A DNA stretch of 64,000 nt, from contig JAOVFP010000012.1 of the NCBI GenBank assembly GCA_025738555.1, forward strand, positions 3,844,001 to 3,908,000, given 5' to 3'. Positions 35,208 through 47,833 of this stretch are shown here, in pieces. Origin of the DNA: Cyathus striatus. Its lineage: Eukaryota > Basidiomycota > Agaricomycetes > Agaricales > Nidulariaceae. The stretch's first letter is position 1. Each line of letters opens with the position of its first letter. The notes beneath the pieces were generated by a model. That model saw only the letters and a program-made list of their open reading frames with translations. It was not told the origin of the DNA and searched no databases. A program made the translations under genes and the position numbers.

Positions 35208-36833
35208 ATGCCAGAGACAGAGTCCAACCTGAAACGGGATGATGATGGTACGCTGGTTACTTTTATGCTCAATCTCAACCAGATAATATAGACTGATCAT
35301 ACATTTTGGGTAGAAATATCATCTGAGGAACATCTTGCTAAAGAGCTTCATCAGCGTGGAAACGATCTATTCTCTCAGCTGATGAAAAACGATGACAAGT
35401 CCAACGCCACAGAATCACTCACAGAGGTTGTTCAAACATATAAAGACGCACTCGTTCAGTATTCCCCTACGCATCCATCCTGTTGGACAGTCAGGAGTAA
35501 TCTTGCTGCATGTTACGCGACAATGTTCAGCTTCACCAAGGATCTTACCGTACTCGAAGAAGCTATTTCTATGCAACGTCAGTTGCTGGACATGGCTGAA
35601 TCCACATCGGATCGCACTACAGCTTTGACGAACCTTGGGATTTCATTCGAAGCGAGGTACAAAGATTTGAAGTCAGTCGATGACATTACAGAAGCGATAT
35701 CGATCCACATGGAAGCGCTCGAATGCTCAGGTTACACTGGTCCACATTCCAAAATGTGTCTTGACAACTTGACAAAGGAGCTAATGACTAGATTCGAAAT
35801 CACAGGAGGTCTTGACGATCTCGATGTGGCAATAAAACATCGTCGCCTGGCCCTTTCTGAAATAACGGACGAAGCAGACAGAATTTCGTCACTTGGGTGG
35901 GTTGGTTACTATTGGTACATCTGTTTCGAACATTCAGCAAATATGGATGATCTCAAGGAGTCTATCGATGTCCTGCATGAAGCATTGGCACTTGACGAAA
36001 AATCTTCTACCAAATTACACCACCAGCACATAAATTGCCTTGCTGCGGGATATATGGCTCGTTTCAATCACTCTGGATTAATAAGCGACCTTACGAATTC
36101 CGTAAACTATTTTCGACGAGCATTATCAGTTTCGAACCCGACAGATGACTTACATGCATCAATCCTCAACAACCTCGGTACATCACTTCATTCTCTATAT
36201 ACCGCTCTCAAAAATAAGGATGATCTGTATGAGTCTATTATGACGATTGAAAGAGCTCTGGATCATCATCCCCTTGGTCACCCAAAGCATGCTTCCACCT
36301 TGTCGACGTTGGCCACCTCATTAATCGAACTCTTCGTGGATTTTGGCAACTTGAAAAGTCTCGATTCTGCAATATCTCTCAATGAAGAGGCATCGGGAGC
36401 GTCTATGAAAGAGGAAGATCAGCTTATGGTGCTCAACAACCTTTCCCATGGACTTGTTCGCCATGAGCACAGCGGAAGTCGGTCTGATATTGACAAAGCG
36501 ATTGAACTTTCTCGGGAAGCAGTACAGATAAGCATCAACTTTGGAAAGCATAATGATAACCTAGCGAAAACTTACGACAGTCTTGCCTCTTCTCTCAGTT
36601 CGCGGTTTCAAGTTTTGGGAAACATTTCTGACCTACAAGAGTCAATCAAATTTCATAAAAAAGTACTTGAGCTTATTCCTCACGGTCGTCCAAGTAGATT
36701 TACATCCATTGCTCGTCTTGCTACCGCCACCATGCTTAGGTTTGAAAATATTGGAGCCATGGAGGACTTGGAAGACACCAGTGGCTTTCATTCTGATCAA
36801 TCCCTGTCACTAACTAGTGGGGGTGCACACTAG
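35208..36833 (+). CDS. Tetratricopeptide-repeat protein, 3' end replaced by an insertion
   Basis: Exon 1 (35208-35247) starts MPETESNLKRDDD. Exon 2 (35314-36833) gives a 519-residue frame. From about residue 60 on it is a series of degenerate TPR units of the kind SLDSAISLNEEA, DLDVAIKHRRLALSE, DIDKAIELSREAVQIS and DLQESIKFHKKVLEL. They alternate with helices such as ILNNLGTSLHSLY and HASTLSTLATSLIELF. Such arrays act as protein-binding scaffolds and in Agaricomycetes often belong to NLR- or CHAT-associated proteins; no such domain is left here. At 36800 the coding sequence enters a foldback transposon, so the last residues (SLSLTSGGAH) come from the terminal repeat. The original frame would have resumed after 38455 and stopped about 12 codons later. 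Confidence 0.8.
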
Positions 36834-38447
36834 ATGGTCAGTGAGAGGTCATTGATTTCGTTTTAGGTCTGAGCGCAATCAATGGTTAGTATGGAATCAA
36901 TAGTTAGTATGGAGTCAATAGTTAGTATGGAATCAATAGTTAGTATGGAATCAATAGTAACTAGAAATCATTGTAATATAAATCAATTAGAAATGAAATC
37001 AATGGAGATCAGTCCGAAATCAATCAATCCGCAAAATCATTAAAACTAAAAATCAATCAGAATGAAATCAATGCAGAAATTAATTCAAATCCTTCGGTCC
37101 CCCACTACAGCTCAACATACAAGTAGGGTAGTTAACCATGTAGTAATAACCACTGTACTATAGTACCTTTTCTAGTTAATCTGCACAAATATACTTGATA
37201 CATAGGTAGAAATCATTTGTACCTGGAAAATCAATCAATGTAGGGTGAAATCAATCAATGTAGAGCGAAATCAATGCTATGGACTTAGTAGAATTATACT
37301 CTATAGGTAGAATCAATCAATTTAAAGTGAAATCAATGGGTAGAAATCATTTGTATCTGGAAAATCAATCAATGTAAGGTGAAGTCAATCAATGTAGGGT
37401 GAAATCAATGCTATGAACTCAGTATAATTACATTCTACATGTGGAATCAATCAATTTAAAGTGAAATCAATGCTGTTATGTATGTGGAATCAATGGGAAA
37501 GCAATAATTACATATATACTTTCCAGTTAACTAAAGGATCATTTATAATGTGATATATATTCAAGTCTATTGGATAAATAAACAAACATTTGCTTAAAAT
37601 GTGTTATAATTTTCTCATCCATCTTGCATACATCTAGATAATGTTAATGGACATCATTGAGACACTACGAGAATAATTCCCACGGTATTTTCTTTCAATG
37701 AATTGACTGTAACATGTAACATACAAGTACTTAGGTACTTTGTAATTGTAATAGAGCAGATATAATAATGATAAAATAAAAGAATGATGACTAATCACTG
37801 ACATATGCACTCACTAAATATATAGCACTGATTTCACAATGATTTTATCATCTATTCTCATTGATTTCTTAATAATTCCACATATAGAAGGTAATTCTGC
37901 TAAGTTCATAGCATTGATTTCACCTTACATTGATTGATTTTCCAGATACAAATGATTTCTACCCATTGATTTCACTTTAAATTGATTGATTCTACCTATA
38001 GAGTATAATTCTACTAAGTCCATAGCATTGATTTCGCTCTACATTGATTGATTTCACCCTACATTGATTGATTTTCCAGGTACAAATGATTTCTACCTAT
38101 GTATCAAGTATATTTGTGCAGATTAACTAGAAAAGGTACTATAGTACAGTGGTTATTACTACATGGTTAACTACCCTACTTGTATGTTGAGCTGTAGTGG
38201 GGGACCGAAGGATTTGAATTAATTTCTGCATTGATTTCATTCTGATTGATTTTTAGTTTTAATGATTTTGCGGATTGATTGATTTCGGACTGATCTCCAT
38301 TGATTTCATTTCTAATTGATTTATATTACAATGATTTCTAGTTACTATTGATTCCATACTAACCATTGATTGCGCTCAGACCTAAAACGAAATCAATGAC
38401 CTCTCACTGACCATCTAGTGCGTGCCCCCACTAGTTAGTGACAGGGA
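36801..38447. mobile_element. 1.65-kb foldback element rich in GAAATCAATG motifs
   Basis: The left end TCCCTGTCACTAACTAGTGG is mirrored at the right end (38447 inward). The inverted arms extend for roughly 600 bp each (36801 to about 37460, and about 37840 to 38447) with a short AT-rich centre. The arms are packed with AATCAAT / GAAATCAATG (dozens of copies) and their complements. Flanks are CTGATCAA (36793-36800) and TTGATCAA (38448-38455), an 8-bp duplication with one mismatch. No protein-coding frame exists, so it depends on an enzyme supplied elsewhere. Confidence 0.85.
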
Positions 38448-38455
38448 TTGATCAA

Positions 38456-39573
38456 ATTGATAGCCACAACTCGCAGAGAATAATATCAAAGTAGAAGACC
38501 AGGATTTATCACAATGTCCAACGTCTTTGATACTGTTGTGTTTAAACCTATGGAAGTATTCCATCAATTGGTATATGTAATGGGAACGAGACTAAGTATT
38601 GGCAACGGTGAGACGAATTTCCCCTGCGAAGACAACACCGAATCCGCGGACTATACAAGAGGAATAATCTTCATTCTCAATATCATCAAATGATTGAATA
38701 GAAGCAAGTCCCCGTGGTGAAAATAGAATCTTAGTGAGAACCTTAGGGTTAGTAGGTGAACACCCATTAATAGATTTAGATAACAGCTTGTTATGGAATT
38801 TCAGTTATCTCTTCAGCTAGACACAGAGTATCGGACTCTCAGGTATTAGATCTAAGACAATCCATGAGGAAGGTAGGCTACATATATCCATTTTGTGAAT
38901 AAAACAAGTGCACTCTATTACAACGGAAGCAATACAACAAATTACGAGACCTGTAAACGCCTAGGGCGTCAGATAGCTGAATTGTCTAGACTTTGATTCC
39001 TCGGCGCTTGGTAAGAAAGATCTCCCTGTAAGTTGAAGAAGCCCATAATGTCACTGGGCTCATCAACGATTTTGACTTTGAATATTAATACTACTCTGTA
39101 TCTAGTTGGCTATTGGTATCTATATTTCGAAGATTAAAGGAGGTTATCCTTCAAGCAAGAATGCTAAAGCTATGAAAAACAATTCTCTAGTCCCAGGATC
39201 AATAAACTGGTAAAATAGTTCATATTTCGATCCCAGAAATGTTATCAGAATAACCTGTCATGTTTTCATCATCAGGAGCGTTCTATAGACTGCTCTGCCT
39301 TCCCGTTGCAGAATGCTTTTCATAAAAACTTCACTATTCTTATGAGACTCTGACGCCCATCGCCTCGTAATTTTAACTTTGAAGGCGGGTATGGTACGTC
39401 TCCTTCATCCATGGAGGTTATTATTGGCAAGCGTGCTCTAGGATTTAAAAATTTAAGATGTTCACGCTTCCAAAGAGACGCCAACAAGACATATATAAGC
39501 ATTGCTTTCTGGCTCTCAGTCTTCAGTTTCATCGGAAACCATATATTGAATCGCCTTTCAATCAACCAGTATC
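38456..39573. other. Former 3' flank of the TPR gene; no supported gene
   Basis: The first bases continue the TPR frame for about a dozen codons to a stop. A plus frame starting MSNVFDTVVFKPMEVF near 38516 runs about 60 codons, but it lacks a family or splice support. Confidence 0.35.
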
Positions 39574-40202
39574 ATGTTCGCAAAACTTGTCGTAAGCATG
39601 GCTTCTCTTTTAAATACTATCGTCTGACTAGGTATAACTACTTTAGATTCTTATAGCTGCTTTTAGCACTACCGCACTTGCCCAAGTTCCCGCTCCAACT
39701 TGCTATAATTCAGGGACTGGAGGTGTATCCGACTGTGCCCAGTTTATCGCCACGTTCTGTGCAGATGTTACCCTTTCGACTGTATATATCGTTATTATAA
39801 CTCATATGTATAAGATCTGACCTTCCTCATTACCAGTTCGGCCCAGGCCAGAATGGCGGGCGTTGCTTTGGCGTGAATGGACATCGTTGTATGTTATATA
39901 TTTCTCTCTTTTATCTAATGTCGACTTACATTCGTACCTTTATACTACAGGTGACTTCATTGCTTTCAGACAGATCACTGATCCAGCTGATCCTCCCGAC
40001 CAAGCAAATTGCAATATCGTATTGAACGGGGTCGTCAAAAGCTGTCCTTTTGTAGGATACTTCATATTAAATTATATTTACAAACTAACAAACCATGCAG
40101 GGGGGTGAGGGGCGGGCTGCCGCTGCACCTGCTGGAGATTTCACTTTTACGCTTGACCCTAATGCTGGGGTTTGCTCTTCTGATATTCAGCCTGGCAATT
40201 GA
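39574..40202 (+). CDS. Small secreted cysteine-rich protein
   Basis: The frame opens MFAKLV and, after an intron, reads FSTTALAQVPAPTCYNSG, the end of a signal peptide followed by a mature domain. Exons then give GGVSDCAQFIATFCAD, FGPGQNGGRCFGVNGH, CDFIAFRQITDPADPPDQ with ANCNIVLNGVVKSCPF, and a last exon ending DFTFTLDPNAGVCSSDIQPGN at 40202. About eight cysteines in roughly 120 residues suggest a disulfide-stabilised extracellular protein. The last two introns close exactly; the first one does not close in phase in my reading. The small-secreted-protein class is clear, the function unknown. Confidence 0.6.
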
Positions 40203-41022
40203 GCGTATGAAATAATTTTATAGGGGGTGGATAGGTGAAGATGTGGACGGAGAGGGGTTGGGTGCCATGGTTTTTATGTACTGGCTGGTCAGTGGTTGTA
40301 CGTTTTGTAGAATAAATAACGGAGCAGTGGTTTGGTGTCTTTGTGACTCGTGTTAAACTCTGGAAATAATGAAAGATATGTGAATTGGGACACATTCCTG
40401 TGGAAAATATAGTGTAGGTAAGCAGTGGTGGTTCGAGCTCACGGCACGCGAAGCAGGTCAACATCGCTGTATACACCATCAGTTCCGTCAATAAGCGGTT
40501 TGTGGTGGCTTAAGTGTGAGGCTATGAGAAAGTGAGAGTAATCAGGTAGGATACTTGGAACTTTGGTACTTAGGATTCACACAGGTTAGCGGGTGAGTTA
40601 GTTGCTGTCTTGTGGCGTCAAAATGTTGTCGGTGGCTAACAACAGCGGCGGTCCACTCTCGGAGATGTCTGAGAACAACAAAAATCCTGCATTCGCGACC
40701 AAGGTTATTTATGTATTCTCGACTACCAAGTCACTGTACCGTGACTTTAATTCCTAGGGAGAACATTTATCTTCTTGGTCTTAAATTGAAGCGTTTGATA
40801 GTGTTTTTAAAATGTGAAGAATTTTTTTGAAGAGGCATATTCGTTGGTTGACCGCCGAACGCCCCGACGTTGATTGAAAAGCAGCGGAAGTTGGGCGAAG
40901 GTCGGGGCAGCCAGTTACGTGTGTTTGTTCTAAAGGGATTTGTTAAAGAGTCTAAAGCTTTAGCCAAATAGTGTACAAACAGAGTAAACAACGCGCTGGG
41001 ACGTGGAACTCTTGCGGAACTC
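40203..41022. other. Intergenic region, no supported gene
   Basis: Frames at 40159-40491 and 40767-41024 (minus) and at 40612-40830 (plus) have no supporting signals. The right end is the flank of the palindromic element at 41026. Confidence 0.35.
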
Positions 41023-41025
41023 AAT

Positions 41026-41987
41026 CACTGCGGGCATTGGCTTATATAATGTCAGAATAAAGAGTGAATATATGTAGATAAAATGTTAAATGTATTCAGT
41101 CTGTAATTTAAGAATTCATGAAGAATTTATTTGTAAAAATTTCCTCAATGTTTTCAACATTTAGTCTAAGATAAAACAAAGAGAATATTTAGAATATATT
41201 AAATTTGTTTTCTTAGAATAAATGAATAACATATTGAGATTTTATTAGAAATATATCCTTGTCTTAGAGTGAGAAATAATTGCAAACATAAAAGAGATAA
41301 GATCTCAGATCAAATTCTGGATAAGGACAACATGTCATCAATGAATACATATGGTGCACATATGTCATATGATCACAATATACACCAGGATAATATTGTG
41401 ATCGTCGGTAGGGGTGTATCAAGGGGTGTAGGCATATATAGATCTATGCTATTACTACATATAGGAAATTTAAAATGCACCATAAGTCAAAAGTAACTTC
41501 AAGAAACAGGTATATAATGCAATTGTAATGTACATGTCAAAAGTGACATATCTTTCTTTAATAGTATATATGTATATGTGCCTGCACCCCTTGATGCACC
41601 CCTACCGACGATCACAATATTATCCTGGTGTATATTGTGATCATATGACATATGTGCACCATATGTATTCATTGATGACATGTTGTCCTTATCCAGAATT
41701 TGATCCGAGATCTTATCTCTTTTATGTTCGCAATTATTTCTCACTCTAAGACAAGGATATATTTCTAATAAAATCTCAATATGTTATTCATTTATTCTAA
41801 GAAAACAGATTTAATATATTCTAGATATTCTCTTTGTTTTATCTTAGAATAAATGTTGAAAACATCAAGGAAAACTTTACAAATAAATTCCTTATAAATT
41901 CTTAAATTACAGACTGAACACATTTGACATTTTATCTACATATATTCACTCTTTATTCTGACATAATATAAGCCAATGCCCGCAGTG
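41026..41987. mobile_element. 962-bp palindromic MITE/foldback with CACTG ends
   Basis: The left end CACTGCGGGCATTGGCTTAT is the near-exact inverse of the right end, and the arms remain inverted repeats almost to the centre, about 41500. A 3-bp direct repeat, AAT, flanks it (41023-41025 and 41988-41990). CACTG termini with a 3-bp TSD fit the CACTA/CMC superfamily. Both arms encode the same short fortuitous frame (NNCKHKRDKISDQILDK on the left), as expected of a palindrome. Confidence 0.82.
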
Positions 41988-42110
41988 AATGCTCTTTGCG
42001 TTGCTCGGCCCTTCTAACAAAAGTTCTACTTATCCACCCTTCTCGTCCTTGCAAAATATTGAGGTTTAATATGAAGAAACTATACTGTAGGTCCTAGAAA
42101 AGCAATATCA

Positions 42111-44640
42111 TGGTATCGACACGTCGCAGAGGGCCACTGGAGGCAGCGCTCAGTCTGCTTGACCTAGGTGGGGAGCTGCGGAGGCCCGGCCCCCAGTGCT
42201 GGAGGACACCTAGGTGAGGGGAGGAGTGCAAATTCATCGGGATCAATACGTGCGTATGGAATTCAAGGAAGGAGTTGTGGAGGGAGGGGGAGGGGTAGCA
42301 AGGTCGTCCCTACGAAGTGCCGTGCCAGAACAGTTTGCTTCCACAGCGACGATAAACCCCCCTGCTGAGAATGCAAGGAGAATCCCCACCCCGCACGATC
42401 CCCGTGACAAGGACAAAGAAAAGACAGAGATAAAGGGATGCATCCACCCAGCTCACCCCTTGCTCACTATACGACCCATCGCCCTCCTCAGATCCCCCCT
42501 TAGACCCCTCCGAAACCACCCGCTGCATCTGCGGCTTCATTTACGACGATGGATTCTCCATTGCGTACGATATTTGTGGGAGGTGGTGTCACGCTGCGTG
42601 TTTTGGCATAGGCCACGACGAGGTTCCCGATGAGGGGCAGTGTTGGGAATGTGTCCCCCGCAAGGTCGATAGGGAGAAAGTCATCCTTCTCCAGCGTAAA
42701 CAATGGAAATCCGTCCTCGAACAGGGAGGCGTGGCTACGACTGGGAAGAATAGGAGGAGTCCAGGTATAGACCGAAAACGTCGAGGGAGAGGGGAGCTCA
42801 GCGCATGTTAAGAAGAAACGAAGGATTTCGATAGCGTATTCGCCTACTACTGCAACTACAACCACTACGTCCATCCTCCTCGCCTCTTCATCGGCCATTC
42901 CACCCCGCCACTCGACACCTCAAACGAAGACGACCACATCGACATTGACGAGCCATGGACACACTCCTACGTCCCCCTATCTACAAACATAATCCCACAC
43001 GCCGACACCCGTGCAAAACTCCGGCGTCACACACAGAATTGGCGGGGTATAACAGCTCTAACATCCACCCCATCCCCCTACGCACCTTCTCCCATCCCCA
43101 TCCCGGTGCCACCTTCAGATTCTAAGACACTCAAATCCACCTCCGCTCCCTCTCACCGACGTCAGTCCCACCTTACCTAAGCTTGCACTCGCATCTTTCG
43201 ATTAGGCCACCTTCGTACGCGGTGCATGCAGTCCAGCCTATCAAGACGCAATCGTTCATTACCCCGTATACGAGTCGTATCACGCCCTCATCGTTGCACC
43301 TCTTCGACCCACTCAATGGTTACGCGCATCTGGGTATGCCAAGGCCTTTCGTGCACCTCGTAGGGCCATCTTTGGACGTTGCCCTCGACGCTCGCATGTC
43401 CGGCAGCAAAGGCCGTTTCGTACGGAGCGGACGCAAACCTAACGCCGTCATTCGTCCTGTCCTTTGTCCTGAAAAGGCAAAGAAGGAAGGGGAGGGGGAT
43501 ACGGCGTTGTCGTTTGGGATTTTTGCGGTTAGAGATTTGAAAGGGAATGAGGAGGTTGTGTTGGGATGGGAGTGGGACGATGGGAATGCGATTCATAGTT
43601 TGCCTGCGTTGATTGAGAGTCCGCAGATGTTTCCGTGAGTGGTTTTTTGTTTTTTGGGGGGTTGGGGTTTTGGTTTACCGATACGTTAGCTTGCCACTTT
43701 CTTCTTTTTCTGATTCGGCGCCTGCTTCTCCATTGACTGCGAATGTGCTGAATGCGATAACTGTTCCACCACACCACCTTCAACCGTACCTCCACCTTCA
43801 ACTGCACCGCCACTTTCAACCGCACCACCTCCTACAACCGCACCACCACCACCAACTACTACATCACCTACCACCCCCTCACTCACCTCAAACCCGCAAC
43901 CAACCACCGCCCAACCAACCAGCCCACAACAATACGCCCACCTCCGTCAACAAATGGCCAACATCCTCCACCTCCTCTCATCTACATTCACAACATGCAC
44001 ACGCGCAAAAGACTGCGCCCTAGTTCGGCAGCATTCGTCGACGGGAAAGTTGTTTCTTCCATTTCTGGATCCGCGTTTCCTACTTCAGGTACCGCTGCTG
44101 GAGAGAAAGCGGAAAGGGTGGATCTGGGACCGCTCATTGGTCATCGGAGGGGGTTCCAGACCAGGGAGGGGGTCCCTTTTTCGGGCGGGTTGAGTGGGGT
44201 CGAGATGTGTGTTGATGAGCGGGAGGAGGGGGAAGGGGAGGGGACGGAGAAGGAGTACGAGGAGGAGGGGAAGAAGAAGAAAGAGGGTTGTTAATGGGCG
44301 CAGTAGGAAGAAGCGAACGAGTAAGGGGAGGGACAGGAAGAAAGGCGTCGCTGTGCGTGCTGAGGGGGCGGAGGAGGAGGATAAGCGTGATGGTAAGACC
44401 TATTTCCTTCTTTCTTTTCGTTTTGGTTGCGGTACGCAAATTACTCGCTCGTGTTGCTAACCCTCTCTTAAGTTATAGGTTCTCCAGTTCGGCGAATTAG
44501 GATACGCTCTCCTTCAAAGTCTCCTCGCTCGGTGCGTCAGGATCCGACGGTGGACGTGGAGGATGAGTTGCCCACGTCGCCGCTTGTTCCTCCCAAGATG
44601 GAGGAAGAAGTGGTTTGATCGACTGATGGCTGTTGGGAAT
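42111..44640 (+). pseudogene. Set3-like PHD finger/SET domain gene, degenerate
   Basis: A PHD finger at about 42510-42700 reads TRCICGFIYDDGFSIAYDIC, then GRWCHAACFGIGHDEVP and CWECVPRK. One zinc ligand is Tyr instead of Cys (AYDIC for the usual ACDIC). A linker (ATRAKLRRHTQNWRGITAL-like) and an intron before 43206 lead to the SET part: SGSKGRFVRSGRKPNAVIRP and SFGIFAVRDLKGNEEVVLGW with EWDDGNAIHSLPAL. RSGRKPN replaces the usual RSGCRPN. The frame must shift at least twice: between the two halves of the linker near 42850-42920, and near 44030 between AKDCALVRQ and AAFVDGKVV. The family (yeast Set3, animal SETD5/MLL5) works as a chromatin reader in deacetylase complexes. This copy is probably inactive. 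Confidence 0.65.
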
Positions 44641-45257
44641 GATGGGGAGGGAGGGGATGTTGCTGGGGTCGAGGCTGTGGATGGGGATCGAGGGGTTGAG
44701 GGTACGGCTGAAGTGGATGGAGAAGCGAAGGATGGCGCAGGCAAGGAGGAGGAAGAGGAAGAAACAGTGGGCGATATGGGTGGAGAGTCTCAGCCAATTT
44801 TCCTTTGGAGGAAGGGTACGTTTTCCGTTAATTGTATCTATCGTTTCTCATCGTCGCCTTTGCAGATCACTTGATCGATAGATTTCGAGTCGAGGTCCTG
44901 GATGGTGATTCTGGTACCGAGAAAGGTAGCTACTCGTGCTCGTGCCTGCACACTTTGCTGACTTCTTTTTGTGATGCCACAGTTGCTGGCCCTTCGACGG
45001 GCCTTTGGTAAAGCAAACTGCGCATTCAGTGGGTCTTGGTAGTGCGCGATACCGACGATCTTGAGTTACTGTTGAGCAACAGCGGCGCCCGAGCGACGCG
45101 AGAGCGTGTCGGCGTTGGAGGGAAAATGAGAGAGCAAATTTGTCGGGTGACTCACCCGACAAAAGAATTCTAATCATGGCCTGCCGCCTGCCCCACCCCC
45201 TTCCGATAGTTCTGATACATTCTAGCGCTCCATGATAACTGATATGAACTCTAACAG

Positions 45258-45551
45258 GCGAGTACTGGGCACAGAAAGCGCTCAACACGGCTTCCGATAC
45301 CAGAGGCAAACAGCTCCGCAGAGATGGGTTCGCACTGGCTCAGGACCGATACAGTTCGTCCTTCTTATCCCCGTTCTTGTGTTCTCTTTTACTAATCGGA
45401 TGTACTCGTAGCGGAATACAAACCTATCCTAAAAGAAGTCGAGAAGATCCTTGCGGAAGCTGGGTTGGAGGAACGGGAGATGAAGAGGGGTGCTGCCGCT
45501 GCGGGGCAGATGGCTGGTGGAGTTGGAGGGCAGAGCAGAAATAGGCGATGA
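45258..45551 (+). CDS. C-terminal exons of an unrecognised protein
   Basis: After an acceptor (CTAACAG) the frame reads EYWAQKALNTASDTRGKQL and, after an intron near 45353-45411, EYKPILKEVEKILAEAGLEE, ending GGVGGQSRNRR at 45551. The helical, charged composition looks genuine. It could be the last exons of the Set3-like gene or a separate small gene whose 5' part I cannot connect. Just upstream, at about 45138-45162, lies a palindrome, TTTGTCGGGTGACTCACCCG plus ACAAA. Confidence 0.35.
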
Positions 45552-46156
45552 TGCGATAGGCCGGATGTATGAGCAATATGAATTCAAGATGTAAATGTAC
45601 TGAGTCATGTATGTGTCATATACACCAAGTATCTACGTTTCTGTGGGTATACACAGCTGATCCAGTGATCAGTCGGTGTTGGGGAATGTGCTGTTCCAAT
45701 GTCAGTCAGAAGCAATTAAAGTAATGCACTAATTATCGCTCTTGAAGCTCTACCCGAGAGACATGGGTACGTAAACGCTCAGTGACGGCTTGAGGTTTGA
45801 ATCTATATCAGTCTTGAGGAAGTGTTGACCATTTTCTAATGTTAAATGCCCCACGTTGAACTCATAATACGCATGTCGTCCTCGGTGAGCGAATGCAAAA
45901 AACATGCTCACGCGAGGATACATAAAAAGAAATATCGCCGTATTTAAGCATCCACACGACGTTCGGGGCGTGAGCCACATCACCTCTGAGTGAAAACAAG
46001 AGTCGCTATACTCTTACGATCTTAGAGTCATTTAGCGTCCGACGGTATGTTCTAAATATAACTTCTGTATAAATATCGGATAATCTCACCACCGGACAAA
46101 GCTAAACTAAGAGCAGAAATCATTGCATCATCCTTCTGAACACCTCAGTACCCCAG
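45552..46156. other. Intergenic region, no supported gene
   Basis: A minus-strand frame at 45750-45983 lacks a family or splice support. The right end is the left target duplication of the next element. Confidence 0.35.
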
Positions 46157-46188
46157 CAGTAAGCAGGACCCTGGATTATTGTGGTAAA

Positions 46189-46328
46189 GGTCGTTCCGCG
46201 AAGCGGACAAAATTTTGGGAAATTTGACCCTTAGGTCGTTCCAAAACCGGACAAATTGGGGGCTTTGGGACGAAAAGGTCGTTCCAAATGTGCGGACAGG
46301 GATCACCCCATGCCCTGCAGGTCGTTCC
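46189..46328 (+). repeat. Left GGTCGTTCC subterminal array
   Basis: Copies at 46189, 46234, 46277 and 46320, spaced 43-45 bp, most followed 10-15 bp later by CGGACA or CGGATA. Confidence 0.85.
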
Positions 46329-47741
46329 AGCCAGACGGATACCGCCGGGCAACTGAAGGCCTTACTTGGGAGTTAGATTCTATGATGTAAGGATATATAT
46401 GTATTAGGTTAGTGGCCACGTAAATGTAGCGAATATCACAATTATAGAGTGCCGCACGATTGACTTTTGTCTAAATACTTAGTAGTAGCGGTGCAAATTA
46501 AAGAGGGGAATGAATCTCTCAGAGGCTACAGCTGCTTATACGGGAATTACACACCATTGGGGGAAAGTCACAAAAATGAAGCTATTGACTAGACGGGCAA
46601 GAAGGAAGACACATTGTACACAAGCTAAAGTTGGATAGATAGAGAAGTGCCTCGGGCTTCTGGAAACACGATGCAACATGTCAGGCTGTTGAGTTGCGGT
46701 ACATTGACACCATTTGTTTTGTGGTTACAGACATACAGGAACCTGAAACTTTCTTTTATTATACGAAAGGATTTGAAAAGTGACACTAGCTTTAGGTTGC
46801 TCGTCACCGGAGATCATCAATTTGTTATTACAGACGACAATATTCAGTTTGGTACTGCAGGGACTAGGTGTCAAGCAAAATAATCCATACGCCTGAGTCA
46901 TTGTTCATAACATTCAAAATTGCCGCTATGTCTAGCAGAAAAAACATACAGAATAAAATCGGAATTAAGCCATTTCAGCATCTATCCACTTTCACATGTT
47001 TCGGTTCGGATGGTTCAAATTTACTAAGTACGAGTGCAGTCCTTCCGACTCCTTGTCGATAATTTGCATCAACGCCAACCAGAACCACAGGCCTAAGTCT
47101 CGATGTTTTTTAGTTCATGTATCCACCTTTGTGTGAAGTGCTTTAATACTACTATGCTACTACATCCTCAAAGGTCTATCCTAAAGCATAATTTTAAAGC
47201 ATTGCAGAGCAGCTGTTGGAGCTTAATCAATAGTTGGAATTAGGATTGGATAAGATTAAGGGAGCAGTGTAGGCGTTTAGGGACAATTTAGGGAATCAAA
47301 AATAGTAAGAGCTACAGTGTAGTTTAGTATTTCCACTGTAGGCCATAATATATAGCTTTTAAATACTTGAGTGTTGGGATTTCAGCCGGTACCTTGATAT
47401 CTAGCAGATTAGTCACGTGTTATGTAAGCGAGAGGGTAGGGGATCATTGGAGAATGTAGTAGTACATGTTGGAATATACAGGAAGATTATGGTAGTATTT
47501 GGAATAGGATTTGGTAGATTATAGTAGCATACACTAGAAAATAGTAGTTACTTGTCTATTATGTATATAAGTCCTCTGTATGAGGCACTAGCAATCTCAA
47601 GTTCTCATTTACACTTTAAATCAAACACTCAAAATCACAACATTGAGACCATCATGACTGAACACTCGAAGCTCCCCCAACACACAGAAACCTCAAAATC
47701 GTCGAAACTGAGCTTTCCTTACACAAAAAACCGCTTTTAGA

Positions 47742-47833
47742 GGTCGTTCCGAGTTTTCGGACAAAAATTGACTTCTGGGATGTCGTTCTGCATTTTCCCG
47801 ACAGACTTCGAGGAAAATTTGGTATGTCGTTCC
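47742..47833 (+). repeat. Right GGTCGTTCC subterminal array
   Basis: GGTCGTTCC at 47742 and variants TGTCGTTC(T/C) at about 47781 and 47825, in the same orientation as the left array. An inverted copy belongs to the terminal repeat (47893-47906). Confidence 0.8.

Noticed and set aside
36833..38447. Recent gene duplication producing the inverted repeat
   Set aside because: The arms contain no coding sequence, and the flanks carry a short duplication, as expected for a transposon.
44848..45309. 153-codon minus-strand frame
   Set aside because: Composition is Arg/Cys/Ser-rich as in shadow frames, it overlaps plausible plus-strand exons and it has no family features.
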